Positions 16,587 through 27,256 are shown, counted from the stretch's first letter. The stretch is 64,000 bases of DNA from Bacteroidota bacterium (GCA_947468275.1 CANIKO010000006.1:62001-126000), one strand, 5' to 3'. Numbers and translations are program-made. Notes: a model not told the origin generated them from the letters alone.

Positions 16587-19500
16587 ATGACCCATTTAAA
16601 AAAACTTATCGTCTCAGCTCTTAGCTTTTTCTTAATTTTAGGAATTGCCAAAGCTCAATCCACCACTTTTACCAAAGGCTCCTATATTATTAATATGGGG
16701 CTTTCGCAAACTGAGGCCAATGCCTTAAAGCCTTACGGTTTGATATACGATTTATTAAAAAACTACAAAGTACCCGTGTATTGGGTTATCAATCAGTCCA
16801 AAATTAAAGATGGTATTGACTTTACCTACAATGGGGTGCCCTATAAGGGCGGAACCTTTATCGTAGCTAAGGGGTTTATTACTGATGCTGTAAGAGCACG
16901 TTTTGCTGCATTTGGATTGCAAACCAGCACCACTAGTACCGATACTGTAACCCCTTCAACTTCTTTAACTGTGGATGTAACCTATATTCTTAAGGCCGCA
17001 CCCCGCTGGACATTAGATGATCAAAATGGTGCAATTGCAGCGGTTTGGTTTTCTAAGGCGGGCATACCCAGCACGGCTTACAATTGGAAAAATCCGTCCG
17101 CTTTGGGCAATTGTGATGACATATTTGTTATGCCACATGCCGACCCCACTTGGGCTACACACAGTAATTTATATACCTGGAATCGCACCTATTTTGGTTC
17201 CATTTGGGCCGGTTGTCATGCCGTGAGTGTGTTGGAAAATTTATATAATCCTAGTAGCACTTCTCAGCAAATGAATTTTTTGGCTAACAATGTTGGCTCC
17301 GCCGGAAATGCCTTGGTATATTGGACCGACCATGCAGCGGCCTCTCCTCCTTATACCCATCAATATCCAACCGCCGGTGCTGCCCAATATATGGGAGTCA
17401 CTGATGGGGCTCAGACTAACGGCTCGGAGCAGGTATTTCTTCCTAAATTAGGTGGAAGTTGGAGATCTACTACTAAATTAATTGCCTATGACCCAACTCA
17501 AGCCAATGTACCTACCCTTTCTCCAGGGCCTGCCGCCATTATTGCCTGGGGTCGTGCTTTTGGAAACAATAATTACGGATGGGTCATGTATGAAGCCGGT
17601 CATAATATAGCAAAAGCCAGTAATCCTGAAAATATTGCGGCACAACGCGCCTTTTGGGATTTCTCGTTTATTTCCGATATTGACAAAACCCCTTTTGTTT
17701 CGGCCACTTCCGTTCCAAATCCCTTAACCATAAATACGGCGAATGCCGTCACCGTAACCTCTACTTCACCCATTGGTTCTACCTTATATTATGCTTGGAG
17801 CGCCACGCTTAATGGCACGGCAGTTTCATCCAGTTTGTTTGCTTCACCTACCAGTGCCACCACTACCTTTAGGCCTACCTCTACAGGTAATTATGTAGTT
17901 ACTTGCACCATTACCGATGCGTGTGGACATATCACCTTTGAATCAAAAGCAGTTGTGGTTCCCAGCGGACCTACAGCCAACGCTGACGCACTAACCATTA
18001 ACCCAGGATGCGGAGGTGTAAATGTTGGTTCAATAAATATACTATCCAATGATGTGGATGCCTCCGGAGGAACCTTAAATATCGTTAATAACTCGGTTCA
18101 ATACGGAACGCCATCTAGCCCCGGTTTAGGAACCTACACAGTTGATAATACCACAGGAGTGGTTACTTTTACAGTTACTTCAGGCGTTACTAGTGGAACT
18201 CAAACCCTAACCTATTCTGCGCATAGCAGCAATGGCGGAACCGATGCTACCAATGGTTTGCTAACTATAACTATTGGATCAACAGCTCCTACCGTTACCA
18301 ACGAAAGCTTTACCGTTGGGAAAAACAAAACAGCCACTTTTAGTGTAACCCTTGCAAGTGGTGTTACTATTAATAGAATATCCACTAATCCAAATAATGG
18401 AGGTTCAGTTTCTATTAACACTGCCGGAACAGCGATTGATTATGTGCCCGGATTAAATATTCCAGCCTCAGGTACTACGACCGAAACTTTCAGCTATGAA
18501 GTCATTCGAACTTCAGACGGTGTTACTAATACGGCAACAGTTACTGTTACAATAAATGATGAAGGTTGTGGAGATGGAAAATATCTATCAGGCACGGCTG
18601 CACCTGCACTTGTAAGTGGCAATGGCTGGAGTCATGTATATACAAAGTCTGCCGGTGCAGACCCAGCATCCTCTTCAGCGGCCTACACAGTTAATTCCGG
18701 TACCAATAGGTTATTAGTAGTGGGAGTAGAGGTATCGGTAGATGCGGCAAATACTGCCCCCACAACAAAAACTGTAACCTGGGGCGGCAAATCACTCACA
18801 TTTCTATCATCAAATCCGAGTGCAGGAAACCGAGTATTTGCCTATCTTTACTATCTAAAGGAATCAGACATAGCCTCGGCTAGCGGTACCAGTCTTGCGG
18901 TTACAATGGGTGGATCCACTATTTATGGATTTGTCACATTTGCAGCTGTTTATGAGAATGTAGATCAAACTCAAATTGTGAGGAACGGTGCTAGCCTTGA
19001 GGCAACTACAACCACTTCCACCACAGCATCAACAACTGCTAATTTTACTGCCGGAGATCAGGGAATATTTCTTGCTGGATTTGGATTGAATGCCGCAACG
19101 GCTGCTGCTTATAGTAGTACTGTCAGTGGCTGGACCGGCAGTTCAGGTCTGTTTGCCGGCGGTACTGTTAACCCTAGTGGGGGAAATAATGATGGCGCAT
19201 TTTACGGGGGCATAGGTACTAGAAACGCTACGGGCGCTGCTAGTGGTGAAACCGTATCGATGACCGTGAATGTTGCAGAAAGGACAAGTATGAGTATTGT
19301 GAGTTTAATACCCGGCAACACCTGTCCAACAGTAACCACTCGTGGCCCCATGGCCAACCCGGATTTTGGAACAGCCGTTAATGGTGGATCACCTATTAGT
19401 ATTACCGTGGGAACCAATGATTACTTTGTATCAGGAGCAACCTATTCCGTTACCTCTAGTCCAAGTGTGGGCACTCTTGGTAGTTTTACCGGAAGCACTA

Positions 19501-22500
19501 TCAGTTATACCCCACCTTCTTCCGGTGCATTGCCAGCAGGCAATAAAGTTACTTTTACCTATACCGTTACCAATAACAGCCAAACCGATGTAGGCCTAGT
19601 AACGGTAACTCTTACCAATGGCCCAATTGTAGCTAATAACGATGCACCAACAGCGGCCAATTCAGGAGTAACGCAAACGGTTACCGTTACAGGTAATGAC
19701 AGCGACCCCGAAGGAGTTATTGGTGCCAATACCCACGTGGTTACCATTACCACCCAGCCAACGCATGGCACTGCAAGTGTTAACGGCAGCAAACAAATTG
19801 TGTATGTACCAACCACAGGATATTACGGAACAGATGTATTAACCTATACCCTCTGCGAACCTACCCCAAGTTGCGGTCAGGCCAATTGCGATGATGCCAC
19901 TGTTACATTTACTATTAATAACCAACCCCCCCCTAATCCAGGAACAACCTCTGTGAATGTAGTATTGTGTTCCCCAAAAACAATAACCCTTATCATTTTA
20001 GTTGCCGATCCTGAAGGAAGCGCCTTAACCCTTTCGGCTCTTAGTGCCATAAGCGATGCCACCAAAGGAACGTTGGTAAATAACAACGATGGCACCGTTA
20101 CCTTCACTCCTGCCATAGGAGCTGCCACAGGCACAGGTGTTGCTACTTTTACATTTTCTTTAAGTGACGGCGTCAATACAGTTAACGGAACGGTAAGTTT
20201 AAACTTTACTAACCCAGGAAGCAATAGTGCCCCAGTTGCCTATCGTGACAGGCCGGATGCATTTACCTACAATCAAGATTTATATTATGATGTAAGAGAA
20301 AACGATTATGACCCCGACGGACAAGATTTGAGTACTCCATCCATCGTTTTTCAGCCTACAAACGGAACTGTAACAATTGAATCAAGCGGGTTAATTAAAT
20401 TTCATCCAACAAATGGCACTTATTTTTCTACAGATCAATTTGGATATAGAATATATGATATGGTAGTAAATACTGCCACTTGTGCCCTTACTCCCACCTT
20501 ATCGGATACTGCTTTTGTTTATCTTACTTTATTAAACACGCCTATTCAATTAAGTGGCACTGTGTATAATGACGTGAATGGTGTAAACGGCAGCCCCACC
20601 AATACCATTGATGGTGTCGGAATGGGTTCATTAACAGGAACTCCACTTTATGTATACTTAGTAAACGGTTCGGGCAATATAGTAGATGCTGCTCAGGTCA
20701 ATGAAAATGGCACTTATTTATTTAATAATGTAGCCGCAGCAACTTATAGTATTAGAATCAGTCCTACTTTAGCCACTGTTGGTGCTGCTGCACCTTCCTT
20801 AACTTTGCCATCAGGTTGGGTTAATACCGGCGAAAATAATGGAACCACTTATTCAGGAACTGTAGATGGTATAATACCAAGTGTGGTGGTTACAACAAGC
20901 AGTATCTCAACTTTAAACTTTGGAGTAGAACAACTTGCTACACCTTCGACTATAACTGCTGCAACAGCATCAGCTCCAGCTAGTACCAATCAAGTTTCTG
21001 TAGCATCTACATTATTTGCTGGTAGTGATCCTAGCACCAGTGGTGTTACAGGTAGTATTTCTTCAATAAGAGTTACAGCATTTCCTACCAACGCTACAAC
21101 AGTTGTTATTAATGGAACGTCATATACGAGCGGCACGTTTCCTGGAGGAGGAGTAACATTGACAACAAATTCTGATGGATCACTTGCAACAGGTCAAACA
21201 ATAACTGTTGACCCATCCGGTGATGCAGTTGAAATGACCGTTACCATTCCATATAAAGTAACTGACTTAGCTGGTTTTGAAAGTACAGCCAGTGGAAGCG
21301 CAATACTTCCTTATGGTAATACCCTAAGTATAACCGGAAGAGTATACAATGATGTAGATGGTATTTCTTCTACAGGTGTTGATAATCTTTCTGGATTAGG
21401 CAATCCTCAAGGCGTAACATTATATGCCAATTTGATTAATGGCAGTAATAGCGTTGTGGCCACAGTTGCTGTAAGTGGCAATGGAGTATATACCTTCTCT
21501 TCAGGAGTAGTTGCATCTACAACTTATACGGTGCAAATCGGCCTTAATCAGGGAGTAGCAAGCAGTGCAATGCCTACCACATTGCTTCCTGATGAATGGG
21601 TTAATACCGGCGAAAAACTTGGTACGGGCGCAGGAGGTACCGACGGAACACCTAATGGTTTATTAAGTGTTACCGTTAGTAGTTCAAGTATTTCCAATGC
21701 CAACTTTGGTATTGAAAAATTACCTTCTCCATTAACCCAAACCGCTGCCAGTGTTGTCAATCCGGGGGGCACAAATACGACGACAGTACCTGCCTCTGTT
21801 TTTGGCGCCACTGATGAATACAGCGGAACCATTGCCTCAATAAGAATAACTTCGTTTCCAACTAATGCCACAACTATATCTATAAACGGTACATCCTATA
21901 CTGCTTCCCAATTTGCTTCAGCAGGAAGCGTTACGGTACCAACCAACAGTAGTGGCCAACCAACACAAACTATACTTATTGACCCAATCGATGGAGCAGT
22001 AACTTCAGTTATTAGTTACAAAGCCACAGATAATGCCGGTAAAGAAAGCGCAACTACCGGTGTGGCTAATATACCTTTCTTTACAGTAGGGATAAGTGGA
22101 ACTGTATTAGATGATGCCGATGGATTAAAAGATAATTTAGTAGACGGAACCGGAAAAGGAAATCCTTCTTCTACTGCACTGTATGCGTATTTATTAAATG
22201 GAAGTAGTACCATTTTGGCCAAAGTAACCGTAAATGCTGATGGCACATACAGTTTTCCCGCCGTTGATCCCGGCACCTACAGTGTTCAGGTATCTTCAAC
22301 CTCAAAAAATGTAAGCGAAACAGCTATTGCATCCACTCTACCTGCTGGCTGGGTTAACACAGGTGAAAACTTGGGCATATCTGCAGGCAGCGATGGCACA
22401 GCCAATGGCATTTTAACAAGTATAACTGTTGCCAGCGGCGATATTATAAATGCTAACTTTGGTATTGACAATACTCCAACGGCTTACAATAAAACCTATT

Positions 22501-23531
22501 CTGCGCTAGATCCTGCTATCGTTACCGGATCTGGAAATAGTAATTATTCAGGCAAAATAAGTTTATCAGATAATTCAGGAAATAATGATGGGGCCGTTAA
22601 TTCTAGTAATCCAAATATTAAACCTGGTAAATTATCCGGTTCTGACACTGAAGATGGTCTTTACGCAGGTGCCACCGGAAGTTCATTAGGCAGAGTGGTG
22701 TTAACACAACTTCCACTTGTTGCAAAAGCAGTGTTGGTTTATAAGCCTGCAGCTACAGACATTTTACTTATCCCTAGTCCACAGCCTTCAGACCCTTCCT
22801 ATATTTATTGGAATAGCAGCACAGCATTTTATGAAATACCTAAATACTCAGGTTCATTACTTAGTTTATTTTTAAAACCAGGAACAGACAGTGTTTCCTT
22901 TAAATATGCATTTAAGGATACTGCGGGGATAATGAGCAATTTAGCCACCTATACAATTATTGGTGCCACACCACTTCCAGTGAAGCTTCTGAATTTTGAC
23001 GCGATAAAACTTAACGCTGAAGTATTAACTCAATGGGTTACCGCTACTGAAATAAACAATAGCCATTTTGATTTACAACGCAGTGTTGATACTAAAAATT
23101 GGATAACCCTTGGAACAGTTTTTGGAAATGGAAATTCAAACTCTAATATTCATTATTCTTTTGTAGATACTAAACCATTTAACGGTATTAACTATTATCG
23201 TCTTAATCAGGTAGACCATAACGGGGTATCCGAATACAGCGATATTCGATGGGTTAATTTTGATAAAGAAGGCAACAATAATGCAATTGTTTATCCGAAT
23301 CCAACAGACGGAATAGTGACTGTGAGCATGACGAATCAAAATTATTTTGAGGATGTTACTATTAAAATATTTGATATGGCTGGAAGAGTGGTTTTTGCGA
23401 ACACATACACAGAGACCATCAATAATAAATTTGAAGAAACCATTAATTTGAAAGACCTTGAAAAAGGTTTCTATCAGGTGACTATTTCAAATTCAAGTTT
23501 TACAAAAACCGTGAAGGTTTTAAAATTATAA
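16587..23531 (+). CDS. Giant secreted adhesin-like protein with T9SS sorting domain
   Basis: A 2314-residue protein exported by Sec (MTHLKKLIVSALSFFLILGIAKAQ) and then by T9SS. Residues 25-355 look like a glutamine-amidotransferase/ThuA-type fold, with IWAGCHAVSVLEN placing Cys210 on a possible nucleophile elbow. A PKD-like domain (370-460) and several cadherin/Ig-like domains follow (465-1310), recognisable by TITVGTNDYF, VTVTGNDSDPEG and YDVRENDYDPDGQD. Residues 1320-1970 hold two and a half copies of a ~257-residue unit: an SdrD B-like domain (SGTVYNDVNG, WVNTGENNGT, LNFGVE) plus a second domain containing SIRVTAFPTNATT. The end, from YPNPTDG at 2236, is a type A sorting domain. Likely a cell-surface or released adhesin; catalysis is unproven. 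Confidence 0.9.
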   Translation: MTHLKKLIVSALSFFLILGIAKAQSTTFTKGSYIINMGLSQTEANALKPYGLIYDLLKNYKVPVYWVINQSKIKDGIDFTYNGVPYKGGTFIVAKGFITDAVRARFAAFGLQTSTTSTDTVTPSTSLTVDVTYILKAAPRWTLDDQNGAIAAVWFSKAGIPSTAYNWKNPSALGNCDDIFVMPHADPTWATHSNLYTWNRTYFGSIWAGCHAVSVLENLYNPSSTSQQMNFLANNVGSAGNALVYWTDHAAASPPYTHQYPTAGAAQYMGVTDGAQTNGSEQVFLPKLGGSWRSTTKLIAYDPTQANVPTLSPGPAAIIAWGRAFGNNNYGWVMYEAGHNIAKASNPENIAAQRAFWDFSFISDIDKTPFVSATSVPNPLTINTANAVTVTSTSPIGSTLYYAWSATLNGTAVSSSLFASPTSATTTFRPTSTGNYVVTCTITDACGHITFESKAVVVPSGPTANADALTINPGCGGVNVGSINILSNDVDASGGTLNIVNNSVQYGTPSSPGLGTYTVDNTTGVVTFTVTSGVTSGTQTLTYSAHSSNGGTDATNGLLTITIGSTAPTVTNESFTVGKNKTATFSVTLASGVTINRISTNPNNGGSVSINTAGTAIDYVPGLNIPASGTTTETFSYEVIRTSDGVTNTATVTVTINDEGCGDGKYLSGTAAPALVSGNGWSHVYTKSAGADPASSSAAYTVNSGTNRLLVVGVEVSVDAANTAPTTKTVTWGGKSLTFLSSNPSAGNRVFAYLYYLKESDIASASGTSLAVTMGGSTIYGFVTFAAVYENVDQTQIVRNGASLEATTTTSTTASTTANFTAGDQGIFLAGFGLNAATAAAYSSTVSGWTGSSGLFAGGTVNPSGGNNDGAFYGGIGTRNATGAASGETVSMTVNVAERTSMSIVSLIPGNTCPTVTTRGPMANPDFGTAVNGGSPISITVGTNDYFVSGATYSVTSSPSVGTLGSFTGSTISYTPPSSGALPAGNKVTFTYTVTNNSQTDVGLVTVTLTNGPIVANNDAPTAANSGVTQTVTVTGNDSDPEGVIGANTHVVTITTQPTHGTASVNGSKQIVYVPTTGYYGTDVLTYTLCEPTPSCGQANCDDATVTFTINNQPPPNPGTTSVNVVLCSPKTITLIILVADPEGSALTLSALSAISDATKGTLVNNNDGTVTFTPAIGAATGTGVATFTFSLSDGVNTVNGTVSLNFTNPGSNSAPVAYRDRPDAFTYNQDLYYDVRENDYDPDGQDLSTPSIVFQPTNGTVTIESSGLIKFHPTNGTYFSTDQFGYRIYDMVVNTATCALTPTLSDTAFVYLTLLNTPIQLSGTVYNDVNGVNGSPTNTIDGVGMGSLTGTPLYVYLVNGSGNIVDAAQVNENGTYLFNNVAAATYSIRISPTLATVGAAAPSLTLPSGWVNTGENNGTTYSGTVDGIIPSVVVTTSSISTLNFGVEQLATPSTITAATASAPASTNQVSVASTLFAGSDPSTSGVTGSISSIRVTAFPTNATTVVINGTSYTSGTFPGGGVTLTTNSDGSLATGQTITVDPSGDAVEMTVTIPYKVTDLAGFESTASGSAILPYGNTLSITGRVYNDVDGISSTGVDNLSGLGNPQGVTLYANLINGSNSVVATVAVSGNGVYTFSSGVVASTTYTVQIGLNQGVASSAMPTTLLPDEWVNTGEKLGTGAGGTDGTPNGLLSVTVSSSSISNANFGIEKLPSPLTQTAASVVNPGGTNTTTVPASVFGATDEYSGTIASIRITSFPTNATTISINGTSYTASQFASAGSVTVPTNSSGQPTQTILIDPIDGAVTSVISYKATDNAGKESATTGVANIPFFTVGISGTVLDDADGLKDNLVDGTGKGNPSSTALYAYLLNGSSTILAKVTVNADGTYSFPAVDPGTYSVQVSSTSKNVSETAIASTLPAGWVNTGENLGISAGSDGTANGILTSITVASGDIINANFGIDNTPTAYNKTYSALDPAIVTGSGNSNYSGKISLSDNSGNNDGAVNSSNPNIKPGKLSGSDTEDGLYAGATGSSLGRVVLTQLPLVAKAVLVYKPAATDILLIPSPQPSDPSYIYWNSSTAFYEIPKYSGSLLSLFLKPGTDSVSFKYAFKDTAGIMSNLATYTIIGATPLPVKLLNFDAIKLNAEVLTQWVTATEINNSHFDLQRSVDTKNWITLGTVFGNGNSNSNIHYSFVDTKPFNGINYYRLNQVDHNGVSEYSDIRWVNFDKEGNNNAIVYPNPTDGIVTVSMTNQNYFEDVTIKIFDMAGRVVFANTYTETINNKFEETINLKDLEKGFYQVTISNSSFTKTVKVLKL

Positions 23532-23560
23532 ATTTTGCAAATAATATTATTGAGTACTAA

Positions 23561-23592
23561 AAAACTCCCGGCTAGTCTGGGAGTTTTTTTTT
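23561..23592 (+). terminator. Bidirectional intrinsic terminator
   Basis: AAAACTCCC and GGGAGTTTT form a 9-bp stem around GGCTAGTCT, with nine T on the right and six A on the left. It sits between the convergent adhesin and lectin genes and can stop both. Confidence 0.9.
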
Positions 23593-23621
23593 ATACCAAA
23601 TTTCTATAACCTAAAATCCTC

Positions 23622-24446
23622 TTATTTTTCAATCACATTAAACGATTGCTTTTCAAGTTCACCAATGGCAATAAAATAATTGCCAGATGACAATTCACTA
23701 AGATTAAGAGTTGATATTTCAGCTTCTATTCGTCCGATTTTTATCACCTTGCCATTATTATCTGTAATACTATAAAACGAATCCAATAAATTTAGATTAA
23801 CCTTGATGGTAATAAAATTACTAGCCGGATTAGGAAAAATAAAAAAAGTTAAGTTCCCCTTTTTAATTTCAGAAATTGAAGAAGTAGATGGGTATTCGAC
23901 AATATAGTATAAGGTATTTTCCTCGTTCAAATCATTCCACTGCCCCGCCACTCCTAATGGCCAGTTGGTAAAGGCCAACCCCAAACAATCCTGATTTAGG
24001 TAATCGTCGGGTTCATTACCCCAATTATTATAAAATCCACCAACGGCTGAACCTGTCCTTGTCCCCTGCCAAAACTGAACTGATGTTCCGCTATTATCTC
24101 CATCCCAAATCCATTTTCCTTCTATGGCTCTGTCATTACCACCAAGCCATAAATAGGAAGCACCGCCACCATCGGGAGCGACAGTATTAAACGATAAAAT
24201 GCCCGCATTATTTACATAAAAAAACAAACTGTCTTGTTCAACCTTTGAATTTATTTCGGCCAGTTTTCCTCCACGATACATAGCACAAGCAGCTGCGTTT
24301 ACCCAATTCAGCTTTTCTTTTATTATTTCATACTTGGTTCCTTTAATAGTAACCGTATAAATATTGGCTAAAATTGGCGAACATTGAGATTGAGCTACCT
24401 GGTTGGTAACTAAAAATAACAAGATAAGTAGGACTGAATTTTTCAT
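23622..24446 (-). CDS. Secreted C-type lectin-like protein with T9SS sorting domain
   Basis: A 274-residue protein with signal peptide (MKNSVLLILLFLVTNQVAQS). Residues 30-190 form a C-type lectin-like domain: YEIIKEKLNWVNAAACAM with GGKLAEINSKVEQD, then WLGGNDRAIEGKWIWDG, FYNNWGNEPDD and GQWNDLN. EPDD stands where EPN or QPD contacts Ca2+ and sugar, and WNDL matches the second calcium-site motif, so glycan binding is plausible. Residues 205-274 are a T9SS type A sorting domain starting IFPNPASNF and ending with a short basic-hydrophobic strand. A surface or secreted carbohydrate-binding role is likely. Confidence 0.88.
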   Translation of the reverse strand: MKNSVLLILLFLVTNQVAQSQCSPILANIYTVTIKGTKYEIIKEKLNWVNAAACAMYRGGKLAEINSKVEQDSLFFYVNNAGILSFNTVAPDGGGASYLWLGGNDRAIEGKWIWDGDNSGTSVQFWQGTRTGSAVGGFYNNWGNEPDDYLNQDCLGLAFTNWPLGVAGQWNDLNEENTLYYIVEYPSTSSISEIKKGNLTFFIFPNPASNFITIKVNLNLLDSFYSITDNNGKVIKIGRIEAEISTLNLSELSSGNYFIAIGELEKQSFNVIEK

Positions 24447-24699
24447 TATTTTAAAATAAATGGTTGATTAGTATTTCAATATTAATTTTTTTATAAGACT
24501 TTATTAAGTGATTATCGTTCTACCACCATAAATTATCCGAAACGGTATCGATGTATTCTGAATTTGCTCTGCTAAATATTTTGTCCTTAGGAAACCAGGC
24601 CTACCTATTACCTTAATGGACTAAGTTTTTATTATCCTTTTTTGATATTTATCACTAACTAAAATGCTGCTAATCATTTTATTAGAACCTATACCATTC

Positions 24700-24707
24700 T
24701 AGCTTTG
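24700..24707 (+). promoter_or_regulatory. Promoter -7 element TAGCTTTG
   Basis: Perfect TAnnTTTG match 19 bases before the ATG at 24727. No clear TTG lies at the right distance upstream. The rest of the 280-bp gap (24447-24726) shows no other feature. Confidence 0.55.
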
Positions 24708-24726
24708 TGGTGTAAATAATAAAATC

Positions 24727-27189
24727 ATGAAAAAGAAATCATTTACTTTAGGATTAATTGCTTTTTTGGCATTAACAGCAACAAGTGGATTTGCACAAAA
24801 AGGAGTTTGGGTTCCTGCAGGTGGAGATATAGAAGGCTTTCAAATAGCGACGGGTACTTTCCAAAATAATTTATATGTTTCGGGTATGGATTATAAGTCT
24901 GCTATGCCCAAAAGCTATATAAAAAAATTTAACGGAGTTTTTTGGACCACTTTGGTAGAAATTGGCGGATTCAATAATTCAATCAGCGTAATGAAAGAGT
25001 ATAACGGTGAACTTTACGTTGGTGGCCAATTTATAGAATTTGAAGGTATTACCAATGCTAACAGTCTTGTGAAATGGAATGGCTCAAAATGGTCAGCTGT
25101 TGGTACGGGATTTGGCAAAACCTCTTTTGCTCAGGTTAGAACACTCGAGGTTTTTAATAATAAACTTTATGTGGGTGGAGGATTTGATAGTATTGCAGGA
25201 ATTCAATTAAAAAATATAGCTGTATGGAACGGTACCGCTTGGTCAGCTGGTCCAAAATGTGAATCAAGTGTTGGTACCTATACTATTGTTCAAAGTTTAA
25301 AAACCTTTAACGGCAATTTGTTTATTGGTGGTACTTTTGATAAATTAGTTGGAGTGCCTCATACGGTTAATAGTAAAAATGCAGCTAGATTTGATGGAAC
25401 AGAGATATACTCTTTAAGCAATGGCCTCAGTAATGGCACCAATTCTGAGGTTTCCGGCTTTGAGATTTTCAAAAACGAATTATATCTTTATGGATATTTT
25501 TCATTACTTGACACCATCCCTGTTAATGGAATAGCAAAATGGGATAATTCAATACTTAAAAAATTAACAAAACAACCTAGCGGAGGCACTCAATCAATGA
25601 AAGCCTTAGGCAATAATCTTTTTAGTTGCGGTAGCGGTTGGAACTCAAATGTGGAATATTATGATGGGAGTATTTGGGATGCAGCTGGACAAAGCAAATT
25701 GGTAGGTGAAGGAGCCAAACTTGAAGTATTTAAAGACCGACTTTATGTATTTGGTGGATTTATTTCATCCGACTCTTCTTCCTTTGTGTTTTCAGGTTCA
25801 GCTATGTTGCTTGATGCTAGTGATGCCTGCAAAGTAGAAGGTGTTGTATTTCTTGATTCTGATAAATCATGTACCAAAAATAATGGGGAAAAAGGTATTG
25901 CCAAAAGAACCATTGAAATAAAGCCAATTGGATTAAAAATATTTACCGATAGCATTGGCTATTTCAGTTTGTTTTTGGAAAAAGGTAATTACTCAGCCAA
26001 ATTACTTCCTTACCCATATTATTATAAAACTTGTAAGGACTCTATAGCTTTTTCTTTTACCCAAAAGGGTGAAAAAACAGATACTTTATATTTTGGTTCC
26101 TATATAAAAGATACAGTGTTTGATGGCAGTGTAAAAATCACTTCAAGCAATGCCCGCCCTGGATTTACAATTTATTATTATGTAAATGCTGTAAACAAAG
26201 GAACTGCCTCTCAAAATTGCACTTTAAAAGTAATTTTAGATAATAATTTCACCTATTCATCCTTAAAAGGCCGGAATTATTCTCGTTTTTCAGGAAACAC
26301 AATGGAATGGGATATTGCAGCATTTAAACCCAATGAAATAATACATTTGGATTTAATCGGCACAGTTAAAATCGGCACCCCAATTGGCACTAAAATGAAA
26401 ACATATTCAGTAATTGTACCTGCAACAGCCGATGCCAATATGAGTAATAATTCAGATACTGCATTTAATTATGTCCGCAGTTCATTTGACCCAAATGATA
26501 AACAAGTTTATCCTATTGGAATCGGAGCAAATGGGTTTGTAGGTAAAAACACAAATCAATCTTTACGATATCATATTCGTTTTCAAAATACAGGAAACGA
26601 CACTGCCTTTAATATTGTGATTATAGATACTCTTAGTAGTAATTTGGATCCTTCTACATTTGAGGAAGTCGGAGCTTCACATTCATATATTTACGAACTA
26701 CTTAATGGCAATGTGTTAAAATTCACCTTCCCCAATATACTATTAGCCGACAGCGCTATCAACAAGGCTGAAAGTCATGGCTATGTAACGTTTAATATAA
26801 ACCCTATAAAAGGGTTGGTCATTGGGTCAAAAATCAAAAACAATGCCGATATATACTTCGATTTTAATGAACCCGTGAGAACCAACACAACTATTACAAG
26901 TTTTGATAATGCGGCATCTGTAAATTCTATAATTACTAATGATATATTAAAAATATATCCAAATCCAGGTTTAGGAGTTGCCACAATTGAGTTGACAAGT
27001 CCTATTAATTGCGATGAAATAGTTACCCTTGAAATAACTGATTTATATGGCAAAGTGATTTATCAAACAACTGTGAAAAACAACAAATTTGAAATAGATA
27101 TGACTGGATTTGTCAATTCTGTATATATATTTAAAATTAACAGAAATAACGACAAAACGATTAACGTCAGATATATTAAGGCTAATTAG
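24727..27189 (+). CDS. Secreted beta-propeller-like protein with T9SS sorting domain
   Basis: An 820-residue protein. Signal peptide MKKKSFTLGLIAFLALTATSGFA is followed (25-360) by repeats of about 50 residues such as NGELYVGGQFIEFEGI, VKWNGSKWSAVGTGF, NNKLYVGGGFDSIAGI and AVWNGTAWSAG, which suggest a kelch/galactose-oxidase type propeller. Next come a carboxypeptidase-regulatory/SdrD B-like domain (VEGVVFLDSDKSCTKNNGEK), a DUF11-like domain, and a domain starting RSSFDPNDKQVYP with RYHIRFQNTGNDTAFNIVI (I believe DUF7619). The last 75 residues (IYPNPGLGVA onward) are a T9SS type A sorting domain. Probably surface exposed; no catalytic residues are evident. Confidence 0.85.
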   Translation: MKKKSFTLGLIAFLALTATSGFAQKGVWVPAGGDIEGFQIATGTFQNNLYVSGMDYKSAMPKSYIKKFNGVFWTTLVEIGGFNNSISVMKEYNGELYVGGQFIEFEGITNANSLVKWNGSKWSAVGTGFGKTSFAQVRTLEVFNNKLYVGGGFDSIAGIQLKNIAVWNGTAWSAGPKCESSVGTYTIVQSLKTFNGNLFIGGTFDKLVGVPHTVNSKNAARFDGTEIYSLSNGLSNGTNSEVSGFEIFKNELYLYGYFSLLDTIPVNGIAKWDNSILKKLTKQPSGGTQSMKALGNNLFSCGSGWNSNVEYYDGSIWDAAGQSKLVGEGAKLEVFKDRLYVFGGFISSDSSSFVFSGSAMLLDASDACKVEGVVFLDSDKSCTKNNGEKGIAKRTIEIKPIGLKIFTDSIGYFSLFLEKGNYSAKLLPYPYYYKTCKDSIAFSFTQKGEKTDTLYFGSYIKDTVFDGSVKITSSNARPGFTIYYYVNAVNKGTASQNCTLKVILDNNFTYSSLKGRNYSRFSGNTMEWDIAAFKPNEIIHLDLIGTVKIGTPIGTKMKTYSVIVPATADANMSNNSDTAFNYVRSSFDPNDKQVYPIGIGANGFVGKNTNQSLRYHIRFQNTGNDTAFNIVIIDTLSSNLDPSTFEEVGASHSYIYELLNGNVLKFTFPNILLADSAINKAESHGYVTFNINPIKGLVIGSKIKNNADIYFDFNEPVRTNTTITSFDNAASVNSIITNDILKIYPNPGLGVATIELTSPINCDEIVTLEITDLYGKVIYQTTVKNNKFEIDMTGFVNSVYIFKINRNNDKTINVRYIKAN

Positions 27190-27211
27190 GGGGTTTTTAT
27201 TATTTATAGTT

Positions 27212-27250
27212 TCCTCAGGTCTCTATAAAGAAGGCCTGGGGATTTTTTTT
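27212..27250 (+). terminator. Intrinsic terminator
   Basis: TCCTCAGG pairs with CCTGGGGA (8 bp, one G-T) around a 14-base loop, followed by eight T. It lies 23 bases after the stop of the 820-aa protein gene. Confidence 0.75.
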
Positions 27251-27256
27251 ACTGGT

